NCBI GenBank assembly: GCA_022791315.1
Contig: JAAVYW010000062.1
Coordinates: 1-49,867, forward strand
Origin: Oscillospiraceae bacterium
GTDB taxonomy: Bacteria; Bacillota; Clostridia; Oscillospirales; Ruminococcaceae
DNA: 49,867 bases
Reading direction: 5' to 3'
The notes beneath the pieces were generated by a model. The model was not told the origin of the DNA. It worked only from the letters and a program-made list of their open reading frames with translations, and ran no database searches. Made by a program: the position numbers and the translations under genes. Below, one piece after another: positions 38,321 through 46,800 of the stretch (positions are counted from its first letter, which is position 1; each line of letters starts with the position of its first letter).

Positions 38321-39367
38321 TTAGTGGGTGTCGTTTTCCAGCGCCTTGGCGACCTTCACAATATTCATGGAGATGGGGCACTTGGACAGGCAGCGTCCGC
38401 AGCCCACGCAGCCGTACTCCCCATTGTTGTTGGCGGGGAAATACACCAGCTTGTGCATAAACCGCTGGCGGAATCGCTCCTTCTGGGTCAGGCGGGGATT
38501 GCCGTGGGCCATCTTGGTAAAGTCGGAGTACATGCAGGAATCCCAGCAGCGGAAGCGCTTGATTTCATGCCCGGTGTCAAAGTCCTTGATGTCGTAGCAC
38601 TGGCAGGTGGGGCAAACAAAGGTGCAGGTGCCGCAGCCCAGGCAGGCCTCAGAGAGCCCCTCCCACTTGTCGGAATCAAACACCTTCATCAGCACCTCGC
38701 CCCCAAAGCTCCCCATGCTGAATTTGCTCAGGGGCAGCCGCGCCATCACCTGGCGGGTGGCTTCCTGCTGGGCCTTCACCGGCTCCTCTTCGGCCTCTTC
38801 CCAAAACTCCGGCAGGGCGTTTAAAAACGCCTCGCCCTTTTCCGTGTGGGCGGTGCAGTAGAGGGCGTCCCCAGTCATCCAGCAGGCCGCGTCCCCCTCA
38901 GGGGCGGCGGGGTCAATGCCAAAGGCAGTGCAGAAACAGGTCTCCTGGGGCCTTGTGCAGGCCATTGTCACAATAGTGCCGTGCTCCCGGCGGGACTTAT
39001 AGTAGCTGTCCACCGGGTCCACCAGGAACACCTTGTCCAGGATGGTGAAGCTGCGGGCGTCACAGGCCCGCACACCAAAGACCACAAAGTCCTCCCCCTC
39101 CGTGCGGGGGTCGATGATCTCAATGGTCTTGCCGCTCATCTTGAAATCCACCAGGTTTTCCGTCTGGGGGAAGAAGAAATCCTTGGCGCTGCGCACGGTG
39201 TTCAGGGCATTGGCCAGCTTGGCCCCCTGGCTCCAGCGCTGGTAACGGGCCTGGCCCTCCCCCTGCTCCACCGGCAGGTAGAGCGCCTGTTTTTCCGCCA
39301 GGGCGGCGAAGAATTCGTCTAATCTATTTCGGGAAAGTTTTTTCATCATTTTCATCATAGTTTTCAC
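38321..39367 (-). CDS. flxB: FlxB-like 4Fe-4S dicluster protein (AsrA-like)
   Basis: The 348-residue protein has an N-terminal domain (KLSRNRLDEFFAALAEKQAL, VFGVRACDARSFTILDKVF) and two C-terminal cluster motifs (CLGCGTCTFVCPTCQC and CVGCGRCLSKCP), as in anaerobic sulfite reductase subunit A and FlxB. It relays electrons from FlxA. GTG (39365-39367), nine bases after GAAAGGAAG, is the best start. In-frame ATG codons follow three and four codons later. A GTTTTCAC-GG-GTGAAAAC hairpin overlaps this start. It is a paralogue of the next upstream gene. Confidence 0.85.
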   Translation of the reverse strand: MKTMMKMMKKLSRNRLDEFFAALAEKQALYLPVEQGEGQARYQRWSQGAKLANALNTVRSAKDFFFPQTENLVDFKMSGKTIEIIDPRTEGEDFVVFGVRACDARSFTILDKVFLVDPVDSYYKSRREHGTIVTMACTRPQETCFCTAFGIDPAAPEGDAACWMTGDALYCTAHTEKGEAFLNALPEFWEEAEEEPVKAQQEATRQVMARLPLSKFSMGSFGGEVLMKVFDSDKWEGLSEACLGCGTCTFVCPTCQCYDIKDFDTGHEIKRFRCWDSCMYSDFTKMAHGNPRLTQKERFRQRFMHKLVYFPANNNGEYGCVGCGRCLSKCPISMNIVKVAKALENDTH

Positions 39368-39469
39368 CCGTGAAAACTTCCTTTCTCAAGTTTTGTGGGT
39401 GGTTTTGCGTAGCAAAATCGACGCCTTTCAGGCGGCGAAAGCCACAAACGGAAGGCTAAAAACCCGTTT
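39368..39469 (-). other. Hairpin-rich spacer between flxC and flxB
   Basis: The gap contains back-to-back hairpins with tiny loops, including GGCTAAAAAC/GTTTTTAGCC (about 39457-39478, reaching the flxC stop) and TTTTGC-GTA-GCAAAA (about 39409-39424). They have the style of the dispersed hairpin arrays. Confidence 0.5.
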
Positions 39470-40444
39470 TTAGCCTTTCCCTCCCCTCTTGTACACAATA
39501 CCGGGCTCCACGTCGTCCATCTGGTAGTTGGTGAGGGGCGCGCGGGACTCGGTGTCCTCCCCGGCCTGGAAATCCCCGTAGAGCTCGTTGATGTCCTTGA
39601 TGAACTTCCGGTTGAGCAGGTGCAGCGGGATATTCTGGGGGCACACCCGGGAACACTCGCCGCAGTCGGTGCAGCGCCCCGCCACGTGGAAGGCCCGGAT
39701 GATGTGGAACATATTCTCCTCAAAGCTGTCGGCAGCGGCCTTGTTGGCAATGCCGGAGGCGTCGTTGTCAAAGACGCACTTCTCACAGCTGCACGCCGGG
39801 CACACATTCCGGCAGGCGTTGCAGCGGATACAGCGGGAGAGCTCACCCCGCCAGAAGGCAAAGCGCTCGTCCGGGGTCATGGCCTCCAGCTTCTCCACCA
39901 TGTCAAAGCGAGCGGAACCCTGCAGCTCCCCCTCTTCCCCCAGCAGCTCGTCATACACCATGTGCTTTTTGCCCCGGCACACCTTGCAGCGCTCGGTGAG
40001 GGCCTCGCCCAGGGGCAGGATTTTCTCGCCGTAGAGGGTGTCCACCTTCAGGGTGTCCCCCTCCCGCACGCAGCCCAGGATACCCTCCAGCCCCTTGGCC
40101 TTCAGGGTCTCGCCGTCGGTCTTCCCGTCGCAGGGGATCCCCACCACATACACGTTTTCCCGCAAAATGCGGTGCTCCTTCAGCAGCTGGTTGAAGCTAT
40201 AGGTGTCGCAGGGCTTTAAGAAGGCCAGCACCTTCCCCTCTTTCCGGGACTCCTTGATAAGGTACTTGGAGAGGTTATTGCCGCAAAAATCGTTGTAGAC
40301 AAACCCGGCGTCCAGTTCCTCCGCTGTCTCAAACACAGCGGGGGTGATGTCGTAGACAAATTCGCCGGCCTGCCAGCCCAGCACGCGATTGACGGTTCCG
40401 TTCTGCAAAAGCTCCTTTGCCTTAGCGGTCATCATTTCTTGCAT
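39470..40444 (-). CDS. flxC: FlxC-like 4Fe-4S dicluster protein
   Basis: The 324-residue protein has a central region (GKVLAFLKPCDTYSFNQLLK) and a Cys pair (CKVCRG). Two cluster motifs, CIRCNACRNVCPACSC and CTDCGECSRVCP, are followed by an FIKDINELYGDF tail. It is related to FlxB and AsrA and forms the second iron-sulfur relay of the Flx complex. The ATG at 40444 follows GGAGG and overlaps the 3' end of the MvhD-like gene by 13 bases, so translation is coupled. Confidence 0.85.
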   Translation of the reverse strand: MQEMMTAKAKELLQNGTVNRVLGWQAGEFVYDITPAVFETAEELDAGFVYNDFCGNNLSKYLIKESRKEGKVLAFLKPCDTYSFNQLLKEHRILRENVYVVGIPCDGKTDGETLKAKGLEGILGCVREGDTLKVDTLYGEKILPLGEALTERCKVCRGKKHMVYDELLGEEGELQGSARFDMVEKLEAMTPDERFAFWRGELSRCIRCNACRNVCPACSCEKCVFDNDASGIANKAAADSFEENMFHIIRAFHVAGRCTDCGECSRVCPQNIPLHLLNRKFIKDINELYGDFQAGEDTESRAPLTNYQMDDVEPGIVYKRGGKG

Positions 40445-40869
40445 CTCAGATCCTCCAATCTCTTGTTCTCGCCCATCGCCGTCACGGCGGCAACAAACTC
40501 GTTCATGGTCTGGGCAAACTTGGCGCCCTCAGCCGCGGAGACCCACTCCACTCTGGTGCGCTCCTTCTCGATGCCCAGATAGTCCAGCATGGAGAAGAGC
40601 AGTGTCATCCTTCTGCGGGCGTAGTAGTTGCCGGTGGTGTAGTGGCAGTCACCGGGGTGGCAGCCACAGATAATCACGCCGTCAGCCCCCCGCTGGAAGG
40701 CCCGCAGGATGAACATGGGGTTCACCCGGCAGGAGCAGGGCACCCGGATGATTTTCACATCCGCCGGGTAGTTCAGGCGGTTGGTGCCCGCCAGGTCGGC
40801 CCCGGCGTAGGAGCACCAGTTGCAGCAAAAGGCCACGATTTTCGGCTTGAATTCGGTATTTACTTGCAT
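40432..40869 (-). CDS. flxD: MvhD/FlxD-like [2Fe-2S] subunit
   Basis: The 145-residue protein starts MQVNTEFKPKIVAFCCNWCS. It carries the MvhD Cys pattern (FCCNWCSYAGAD, VPCSCRVNP, GVIICGCHPGDCHY). In known complexes MvhD connects the electron-input module to HdrA. The ATG follows GGAGGTGG and overlaps the hdrA stop by 10 bases. Its position between hdrA and flxC matches FlxABCD-HdrABC clusters. Confidence 0.93.
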   Translation of the reverse strand: MQVNTEFKPKIVAFCCNWCSYAGADLAGTNRLNYPADVKIIRVPCSCRVNPMFILRAFQRGADGVIICGCHPGDCHYTTGNYYARRRMTLLFSMLDYLGIEKERTRVEWVSAAEGAKFAQTMNEFVAAVTAMGENKRLEDLRCKK

Positions 40870-42851
40870 ATCGCGTCCACCTCCGCCATAATCTGGCTGT
40901 TCGAGAAGCCCTTCAAATCCATTGCGCCGGAGGGGCAGGCCACCGTACAGGCGCCGCAGCCCTGGCACACCGCCTCGTTCACCATCGCCACCCGGCGGAT
41001 AGCCACCGTGCGGTCGGGCATCCTAAATTCCTTGTCGGCATAGGTAATGGCGCCGTAGGGGCACACCTTTTCGCAGGAGGAACAGCCGTTGCACATCAGC
41101 TCGTCGGAGTGGGCCACACAGGGGTTGCAGGTGAGCTGATCCTTTGCCAACAGCCCGATGACCTTTGCCGCAGCAGCCCCCGCCTGGGAAACCGTCTCGG
41201 GGATGTCCTTGGGCCCCTGGCACGCCCCGGAGAGGAAGATGCCCGCCGTGGGGCTCTCCACCGGCCGCAGCTTGGGATGGGCCTCGGTAAAGAAGTCGTT
41301 AGTGTCCATGCTGGCGGTGAGCATAGTGGCTAAGGGCCTTGCGCTCTTGTCGGGCTCAATGGCGGCGGCCAGCACCACCAGGTCGGCCTGGATGTGCAGC
41401 TGCTCGTTAGAAATCAGGTCAGAGGCCTGCACCATCAGCTTGCCGTCGGCCTGGGGGGCCACCTTGCCCACCATACCCTTGACATAGTGCACCCCGTATT
41501 CCTCCACCGCCCTGCGGTAGAACTCGTCAAAGTTCTTGCCCGGCGTGCGCACGTCGATATAGAATACATACACATCGGTGTCGGGATATTTTTCCCTGGT
41601 GAGCATGGCGTGCTTTGCCGTGTACATGCAGCAGATTTTGGAGCAGTAGGGCTTGCCACACCCGGAGGTGTCACGGGAGCCCACGCACTGTACAAACACA
41701 ATGGTGTGGGGGTGTTCCCCGTCCGAGGGCCGCAGCAGCTGCCCGCTGGTGGGCCCCGCCGCATTGGTGAGCCGCTCGAATTCCAGGGAGGTAATCACGT
41801 CCTTGCTCTGGGAGTAGCCAAACTCGTCGAAGTTGTCCAGCTTGATGGGGTTATAGCCAGTCGCCACCACAATGGCGCCGTACTTCTCCTCAATGAGCTC
41901 ATCCTGCTGCTTGTAGTCAATGGCCCCGGCGGTGCACACCTTGGCGCAGACGCCGCACTTGCCGTTTTTCAGCATGTTGCAGTAGTCCGGGTCAATGGTG
42001 GCTACCTTGGGCACAGCCTGGGCAAAGGGGATATAGATGGCCCTGCGGTTGTCCATGCCTAAGTTGAACTCGTTGGGCACTTTCTTCATGGGGCACTTCT
42101 CGGTACACAGGCCGCAGCCGGTGCACTTGGTGGTGTCCACATACCGGGCCTTCTTCTTGATAGTGACGGTGAAGTTGCCCACAAACCCCTTGACCTCGGT
42201 GACCTCGCTATAGGCATAGATATTGATTTTCTCATGCTGGGCGCAGTCCACCATCTTGGGGGTGAGGATACAGGCCGCGCAGTCCAGGGTGGGGAAGGTC
42301 TTGTCCAGCTGGGTCATCTTGCCGCCGATGGTGGGCTGCTTCTCCACAATGTCCACATCAAAGCCCGCGTCGGCAATGTCCAGCGCGGTCTGGATGCCTG
42401 CGATGCCGCCGCCGATGACAAGGGCCCGCTTGGCAACCGGGCTGGTGCCCGCAACGAGGGGGGCGTTCAGGTGCACCTTGGCAATGGCGGCCCGCCCCAG
42501 GATAATGGCCTTTTCCGTGCCCGTGGGCATGTCCTTGTGAATCCAGGAGCACTGCTCCCTGATATTGGCAATCTCCACCATATAGGGGTTGAGCCCGGCC
42601 GCCGCCGCAGTCTTGCGGAAGGTGGCCTCGTGCATTCTGGGGGAACAGGAGCAAATCACCACGCCGGTGAGCTGGTAATCCCGAATTGCGTCTTTGATGA
42701 TATTCTGGCCCGCTTCGGAGCACATGTACTGATAGTTGGTGGAGAACACAACGCCCGGCTCATGGCCCAAAGCCTCGGCCACAGCCTTCACGTCCACGGT
42801 CCCGGCAATATTGCTGCCGCACCAACATACGAATACGCCTATTCTTTGCAT
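40860..42851 (-). CDS. hdrA: HdrA-like electron-bifurcating flavoprotein
   Basis: This protein of about 663 residues has an N-terminal Cys domain (VFVCWCGSNIAGTVDV, VVICSCSPRMHEATF), a Rossmann FAD domain (LVIGGGIAGIQTALDIADAG), an inserted ferredoxin (CTGCGLCTEKCPMKKV, CGVCAKVCTAGAI) and a C-terminal ferredoxin (CNGCSSCEKVCPYGAI, CQGCGACTVACPSGAM). HdrA bifurcates electron pairs, sending one to ferredoxin and one to the HdrBC branch. ATG 42851 is chosen, with AAAGGA twelve bases before. An earlier ATG (42863) abuts the ribosome site. It is flanked by hdrC and flxD. Confidence 0.94.
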   Translation of the reverse strand: MQRIGVFVCWCGSNIAGTVDVKAVAEALGHEPGVVFSTNYQYMCSEAGQNIIKDAIRDYQLTGVVICSCSPRMHEATFRKTAAAAGLNPYMVEIANIREQCSWIHKDMPTGTEKAIILGRAAIAKVHLNAPLVAGTSPVAKRALVIGGGIAGIQTALDIADAGFDVDIVEKQPTIGGKMTQLDKTFPTLDCAACILTPKMVDCAQHEKINIYAYSEVTEVKGFVGNFTVTIKKKARYVDTTKCTGCGLCTEKCPMKKVPNEFNLGMDNRRAIYIPFAQAVPKVATIDPDYCNMLKNGKCGVCAKVCTAGAIDYKQQDELIEEKYGAIVVATGYNPIKLDNFDEFGYSQSKDVITSLEFERLTNAAGPTSGQLLRPSDGEHPHTIVFVQCVGSRDTSGCGKPYCSKICCMYTAKHAMLTREKYPDTDVYVFYIDVRTPGKNFDEFYRRAVEEYGVHYVKGMVGKVAPQADGKLMVQASDLISNEQLHIQADLVVLAAAIEPDKSARPLATMLTASMDTNDFFTEAHPKLRPVESPTAGIFLSGACQGPKDIPETVSQAGAAAAKVIGLLAKDQLTCNPCVAHSDELMCNGCSSCEKVCPYGAITYADKEFRMPDRTVAIRRVAMVNEAVCQGCGACTVACPSGAMDLKGFSNSQIMAEVDAICK

Positions 42852-42901
42852 TCTTGTAACCATTCCTTTCCGGGAATTTGGTCGCTTTCCCTACTTGTCC
42901 T

Positions 42902-43294
42902 CTAGTTGCCCCGGTTGTATTTCCGCAGGGCCGTGACAATGGCCTGCTGCGGCAGGTCCTCATCCAGCAGGGCGGGGATTTGGTCGGGTTTCAGGTGGTT
43001 CTGCCCCTGTTTGCGGATTACCATTGCCCGCACGGCTTCCACCAGCTTGGCGGGTTCCACCCCGCGGGGGCAGCGCTCCACGCAGGCAAAGCAGGAGAGG
43101 CACTTGTAGATAGAGGGGGAAGCCATCAGCTTGTCAATCTCCCCCTTTTCCACCATGTAGACAAACTGGTGGGGATGGTATTCCATCTCGTCATAGGAGG
43201 GGCAGGTGCCCGAGCACTTGCCGCAGCGCATACATTTGAGCACGTCCACGCCGCTGGAGCGCAGCACCTGCTCTCTGTCTCTGTTCTCAGTCAT
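42902..43294 (-). CDS. hdrC: HdrC-like iron-sulfur protein
   Basis: The 130-residue protein carries two [4Fe-4S] motifs, CMRCGKCSGTCPSYDEMEY and CLSCFACVERCPRGVEP, as in heterodisulfide reductase subunit C. It conducts electrons from HdrA to HdrB. It lies 28 bases after hdrB and 50 bases before hdrA on the minus strand. Confidence 0.93.
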   Translation of the reverse strand: MTENRDREQVLRSSGVDVLKCMRCGKCSGTCPSYDEMEYHPHQFVYMVEKGEIDKLMASPSIYKCLSCFACVERCPRGVEPAKLVEAVRAMVIRKQGQNHLKPDQIPALLDEDLPQQAIVTALRKYNRGN

Positions 43295-43322
43295 GGTACC
43301 AATTCATCCTTTCTCCCGCAGC

Positions 43323-44108
43323 TTATTCCTTCACGCCCAGGGCCTCGGCCAGCAGTTCCGTGAAATACACCACCGGCACCTCCGGGCGCGCCGCGTTCTT
43401 TGTCAGGTTGTAAAGGCACAGCGGGCAGGCGGTGATGATGAGCTCTGCGCCCATTTCCCGGGCGCTGTCCATCACCTGGCTGCTCTTTTTCCCGGCCAGG
43501 GCCTTGTCTTCCAAGGTCACATAGCCGCCGCAGCACTCGTTGCGGTAGGGGTAGAGCACCGGCTCACCCCCCAGGGCCCGGATAAAATCCTCCATGATAC
43601 GGGGGTTTTCGGGATTATCCATCTGCATCACCTTGCCGGGGCGCAGCAGCAGGCAGCCGTAGTAGGCAGCCACCTTTTTCCCTGTCAGGGGCTTTACCAC
43701 CTTTTTCGCCAGCTCCTCAAAGCCCACCACATCCCGCAGCACTTCCAAATAGTGCAGTACCTTGGTCTCGCCGTAATAGGGTTCGTCCAGGGCCATGTAG
43801 TTGTTGGCATTCCGGGAAAAGTCCTTGTCGTGCGCCATGGCGTCGTTGGCCTGCTTGATGACATTGTGGCAGGCCGAGCACATGGTAACCAAATCCTGGC
43901 CCAGCTCCTTGGCCTTTGCCAGCGCCCGCACGGAGGAGAGCTTGTTGGCAATCTCGTCCACCGCCATGGAGAAGGCGCCGCCGCAGCACTGCCAATCAGG
44001 CAGCTCTGCCAGCGTAATCCCCAGGGCCTCGGCGCTGCGTCTGGCGTAGATGTCCAGGTCTTTGGCCTTGGTCTTCAGGGTGCAGCCAGGGTAATAACTC
44101 AAGGTCAT
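43323..44108 (-). CDS. hdrB: HdrB-like CCG-domain protein
   Basis: The 261-residue protein starts MTLSYYPGCTLKTKAKDLDI and has two CCG cysteine modules (WQCCGGAFS...MCSACHN and YYGCLLLRP...ECCGGYVT...ACPLC). In HdrB these bind the two non-cubane [4Fe-4S] clusters that reduce heterodisulfides. In this organism the acceptor is unknown. No DsrC is encoded here, so fumarate reductase or a thiol/disulfide protein is a candidate. AGGAGATG precedes the ATG. Confidence 0.93.
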   Translation of the reverse strand: MTLSYYPGCTLKTKAKDLDIYARRSAEALGITLAELPDWQCCGGAFSMAVDEIANKLSSVRALAKAKELGQDLVTMCSACHNVIKQANDAMAHDKDFSRNANNYMALDEPYYGETKVLHYLEVLRDVVGFEELAKKVVKPLTGKKVAAYYGCLLLRPGKVMQMDNPENPRIMEDFIRALGGEPVLYPYRNECCGGYVTLEDKALAGKKSSQVMDSAREMGAELIITACPLCLYNLTKNAARPEVPVVYFTELLAEALGVKE

Positions 44109-44256
44109 TCCGTTTCATCTCCTTATATCAATGAATTCGTCAAAAATTCTCCTATTTCTCCAATGCCAACACAGCTGGTCTTGGAGAAATGCAACGCCAA
44201 CTGTATTGGCGTTAGCCCAACGCAAGGCCGTAGGCCTGGAATGGGCTAACGGGAAC
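44109..44256 (-). other. Hairpin-rich spacer between fumarase and hdrB
   Basis: The gap holds hairpin modules: GCCAACACAGCTGGTC, AACGCCAA/TTGGCGTT and a nested AGCCCA...GGCC-GTA-GGCC...TGGGCT unit (about 44195-44250), closely paralleling the flxA-frdB spacer. No gene is seen. Confidence 0.5.
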
Positions 44257-45633
44257 CTACGCCATCTCCTCCGGATGGAACACCTCGTCAAACTTCTCTT
44301 CCGTGAGGAAGCCCAGGGCCACGCAGGCCTCTTTCAGGGAGATATTCTCCTTATAGGCCTTTTTGGCGGTCTTGGCGGCGTTCTCATAGCCGATGTAGGG
44401 GTTGAGCGCAGTCACCAGCATCAGGGAGTTGTAGAGGTTGTGGTGCATCTTCTCCCGATTGGCAGTGATGCCCACAGCGCAGTTCTTGTTAAAGGAGACC
44501 ATGGACTCTGCCAGCAGCCGGGCGGACTGCAAAAAGTTATAAATGCACACCGGCATAAACACATTGAGTTCAAAGTTGCCCTGGGAAGCCGCCATGCCCA
44601 CAGCCACATCGTTGCCCATCACCTGCACGGCCACCATGGTGACGGCCTCGCACTGGGTGGGGTTCACCTTGCCGGGCATAATGGAGGAACCGGGCTCGTT
44701 CTCGGGGATGAAAATCTCCCCCAGGCCGTCCCTGGGGCCGCTGGCCAGCCAGCGCACGTCGTTGGCAATCTTCATCATATCGGCGGCCAGGGCCTTCAGC
44801 GCCCCATGGGCGAACACCAGCTCATCCTTGCTGGTGAGGGCGTGGAACTTGTTGGGCGCAGTGACAAACTGCTTGCCCGTAATCTCCGAAACCGCGGCGG
44901 CCACCTTCTCGTCAAACCCCTTCGGGGCATTGAGCCCGGTGCCCACGGCAGTGCCGCCCAGGGCCAGCTCCTTCAGCTGGGGCAGGGCCAGCTCCAGCAT
45001 GGCCTTGTCCTTCTCCAAGGAGGAGCGCCAGCCGCTGATTTCCTGGGAAAAGCGGATGGGGGTGGCGTCCTGCAAATGGGTGCGCCCGCTTTTTACAATC
45101 CCCTCATTCTCCTTTTCCAGGCGCTTCAAGGTCTCCACCAGCCCGTCAATAGCGGGGAACACCTTGTCCTCAATCGCCAGCACGGCGCAGATGTGCATGG
45201 CCGTGGGGAAGGTGTCGTTGGAGGACTGGCTCATATTGATGTCGTCGTTGGGGTGGAGCAGCTTTGCCCCCGCAATCTCATTGCCCCGGTTGGCAATCAC
45301 CTCGTTGGCGTTCATGTTGGACTGGGTGCCGCTGCCGGTCTGCCACACCACCAGGGGGAAGTGTTCGTTGAGGCTGCCGGAAATCACCTCGTCGCAGGCC
45401 TTGGAGATGGCGGCCAGCTTTTCATCGGTCATCTTCTCGGGCTTTAGCTGGTGGTTTGCCATAGCGGCGGCCTTTTTCAGGATGCCAAAGGCATGGGTAA
45501 TTTCCCGGGGCATGGTCTCGATGCCCACCCCAATTTCAAAGTTCTGGTGGCTGCGCTGGGTCTGGGCAGCCCAGTACCGGTCGGCAGGCACCTGGACCTC
45601 TCCCATAGAGTCGTGTTCAATGCGGTATTCCAT
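44257..45633 (-). CDS. fumC: Class II fumarate hydratase
   Basis: This protein of about 458 residues starts MEYRIEHDSMGEVQVPADRY. It has the superfamily signature GSSIMPGKVNPTQCEAV and the active-site segments VWQTGSGTQSNMNANEVIAN and HPNDDINMSQSSNDTFPTAM. It interconverts malate and fumarate without iron-sulfur clusters, in the cytoplasm. ATG 45633 is preferred to 45645, which abuts AAAGGA. It lies between malate dehydrogenase and the hdr genes, completing malate to fumarate. Confidence 0.95.
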   Translation of the reverse strand: MEYRIEHDSMGEVQVPADRYWAAQTQRSHQNFEIGVGIETMPREITHAFGILKKAAAMANHQLKPEKMTDEKLAAISKACDEVISGSLNEHFPLVVWQTGSGTQSNMNANEVIANRGNEIAGAKLLHPNDDINMSQSSNDTFPTAMHICAVLAIEDKVFPAIDGLVETLKRLEKENEGIVKSGRTHLQDATPIRFSQEISGWRSSLEKDKAMLELALPQLKELALGGTAVGTGLNAPKGFDEKVAAAVSEITGKQFVTAPNKFHALTSKDELVFAHGALKALAADMMKIANDVRWLASGPRDGLGEIFIPENEPGSSIMPGKVNPTQCEAVTMVAVQVMGNDVAVGMAASQGNFELNVFMPVCIYNFLQSARLLAESMVSFNKNCAVGITANREKMHHNLYNSLMLVTALNPYIGYENAAKTAKKAYKENISLKEACVALGFLTEEKFDEVFHPEEMA

Positions 45634-45674
45634 ATGTATTGCCATTCCTTTCTGTGGAAATAATGACAGGTTAG

Positions 45675-45713
45675 AAAAACCGGCGGGGCAGGGCCCTCCC
45701 CGCCCCGCGCCGG
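45675..45713 (-). terminator. Terminator-like stem between malate dehydrogenase and fumarase
   Basis: On the minus strand a GC-rich stem (CCGGCG...CGCCGG with inner GGGGC/GCCCC) is followed by TTTTTC, 15 bases after the dehydrogenase stop. It would reduce transcription into the fumarase-Flx-Hdr genes unless antiterminated or bypassed by another promoter. Confidence 0.65.
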
Positions 45714-45727
45714 AACTGTGCTAGCTC

Positions 45728-46675
45728 TTAGATAGTCAGGTTATTGATAACAGATTTGAGGCTGTCGGCGCTCTTGTGCAGCAGCGCAGTCTCCGCCTCA
45801 GTCAGGGGCGCCACAATGCGCCCCGCAATGCCGGCCCGCCCCACAATAGAGAGGGTGCTCAGGCACACGTCTTCAATCCCATACTCCCCGTGCATCATGC
45901 TGGAGACCGTGAGGGTGGTGTCCGCGCCGCTGAAAATGCACTTGCAGATATGGCACACCGAAACTGCCACCGCATAGAAGGTGGCGCCCTTGCGCTCGAT
46001 AATCTTGCCGCCGGACTTGCGGATATAGGTCTCCACTTCGTTATGTACCAGGGTGGGGTTGATAATATCGGGGTCGGTCATGCAGGCCTTGTACTGGTCA
46101 ATGGGGATATTGGAGACAGTGGCTAACGACCAGGGCACAAAGGAGGAGTCGCCGTGCTCGCCAAAGACATAGGCGTGGACATTCTGCTGGTTGATGGTGA
46201 AGTATTCCGCCAGCCTGGCCCGCAGCCGCGCAGTGTCTAAGATGGTGCCGGAACCGATAATCTGGTGCTCCGGCAGGCCGGAGACCTTGTTAAAGAGATA
46301 GGTGAGAATATCCACCGGGTTGCTCACAATGATATACACCGCGTTCGGGGCGTATTTTACAATGTTGGGGGCAATGGTCTTGGTGATGTCCACATTCACC
46401 TGGGCCAGCTCCAGGCGGGACTGCCCGGGCTTGCGGGCCACGCCCGAGGTGAGGATGACAATATCAGAATCCGCCGCGTCCTGGTAGGTGCCGGCATAAA
46501 TCGAAATGGGGGGACAGAAGGAGACGCCCTGGCGGATGTCCAGCGCCTCACCCAGTGATTTGGATTCATTGATGTCAATCATCACTACTTCCGTGGCAAT
46601 CCCGGCAACCGCCATGGTATAGGCGATGGTGGCGCCCACACTGCCCGCGCCAATAATCGTAACTTTCTTACTCAT
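45728..46675 (-). CDS. LDH-like malate/lactate dehydrogenase (probably malate)
   Basis: The 315-residue protein starts MSKKVTIIGAGSVGATIAYT and is built like L-lactate dehydrogenase (GSGTILDTARLRARLAEYF, VFGEHGDSSFVPWSLATVSN). The active-site loop reads ARKPGQSR. The position equivalent to LDH Gln102 is Arg, the residue that marks malate specificity in LDH-like malate dehydrogenases. Catalytic Arg109, Asp168 and His195 equivalents are present. With fumarase and fumarate reductase downstream, malate dehydrogenase activity (oxaloacetate + NADH to malate) is the likely role. The ATG at 46675 follows GAGGAATGG. Confidence 0.88.
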   Translation of the reverse strand: MSKKVTIIGAGSVGATIAYTMAVAGIATEVVMIDINESKSLGEALDIRQGVSFCPPISIYAGTYQDAADSDIVILTSGVARKPGQSRLELAQVNVDITKTIAPNIVKYAPNAVYIIVSNPVDILTYLFNKVSGLPEHQIIGSGTILDTARLRARLAEYFTINQQNVHAYVFGEHGDSSFVPWSLATVSNIPIDQYKACMTDPDIINPTLVHNEVETYIRKSGGKIIERKGATFYAVAVSVCHICKCIFSGADTTLTVSSMMHGEYGIEDVCLSTLSIVGRAGIAGRIVAPLTEAETALLHKSADSLKSVINNLTI

Positions 46676-46742
46676 GTCCCATTCCTCACTTTTCTTTTTG
46701 TTTTCTGGTTTTGGCAAAAGAGCCTGCACCGCTCCCCATGCT

Positions 46743-46771
46743 ATAATACCATTTTGGCGCAGGAATGTAAA
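46743..46771 (-). promoter_or_regulatory. Promoter of the malate dehydrogenase-Flx-Hdr locus
   Basis: On the minus strand TTTACA (46766-46771) and TATTAT (46743-46748) are 17 bases apart, about 70 bases before the malate dehydrogenase start. Confidence 0.65.
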
Positions 46772-46800
46772 ATGTAAAGGCGCACATACCGATATGTTTT

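Noticed and set aside
44543-45724. 393-codon plus-strand ORF
   Set aside because: Antisense shadow of the fumarase gene, whose own frame has complete family motifs.
45728-46675. Straight L-lactate dehydrogenase annotation
   Set aside because: Arg replaces the Gln that defines lactate specificity, and neighbours are malate/fumarate enzymes.
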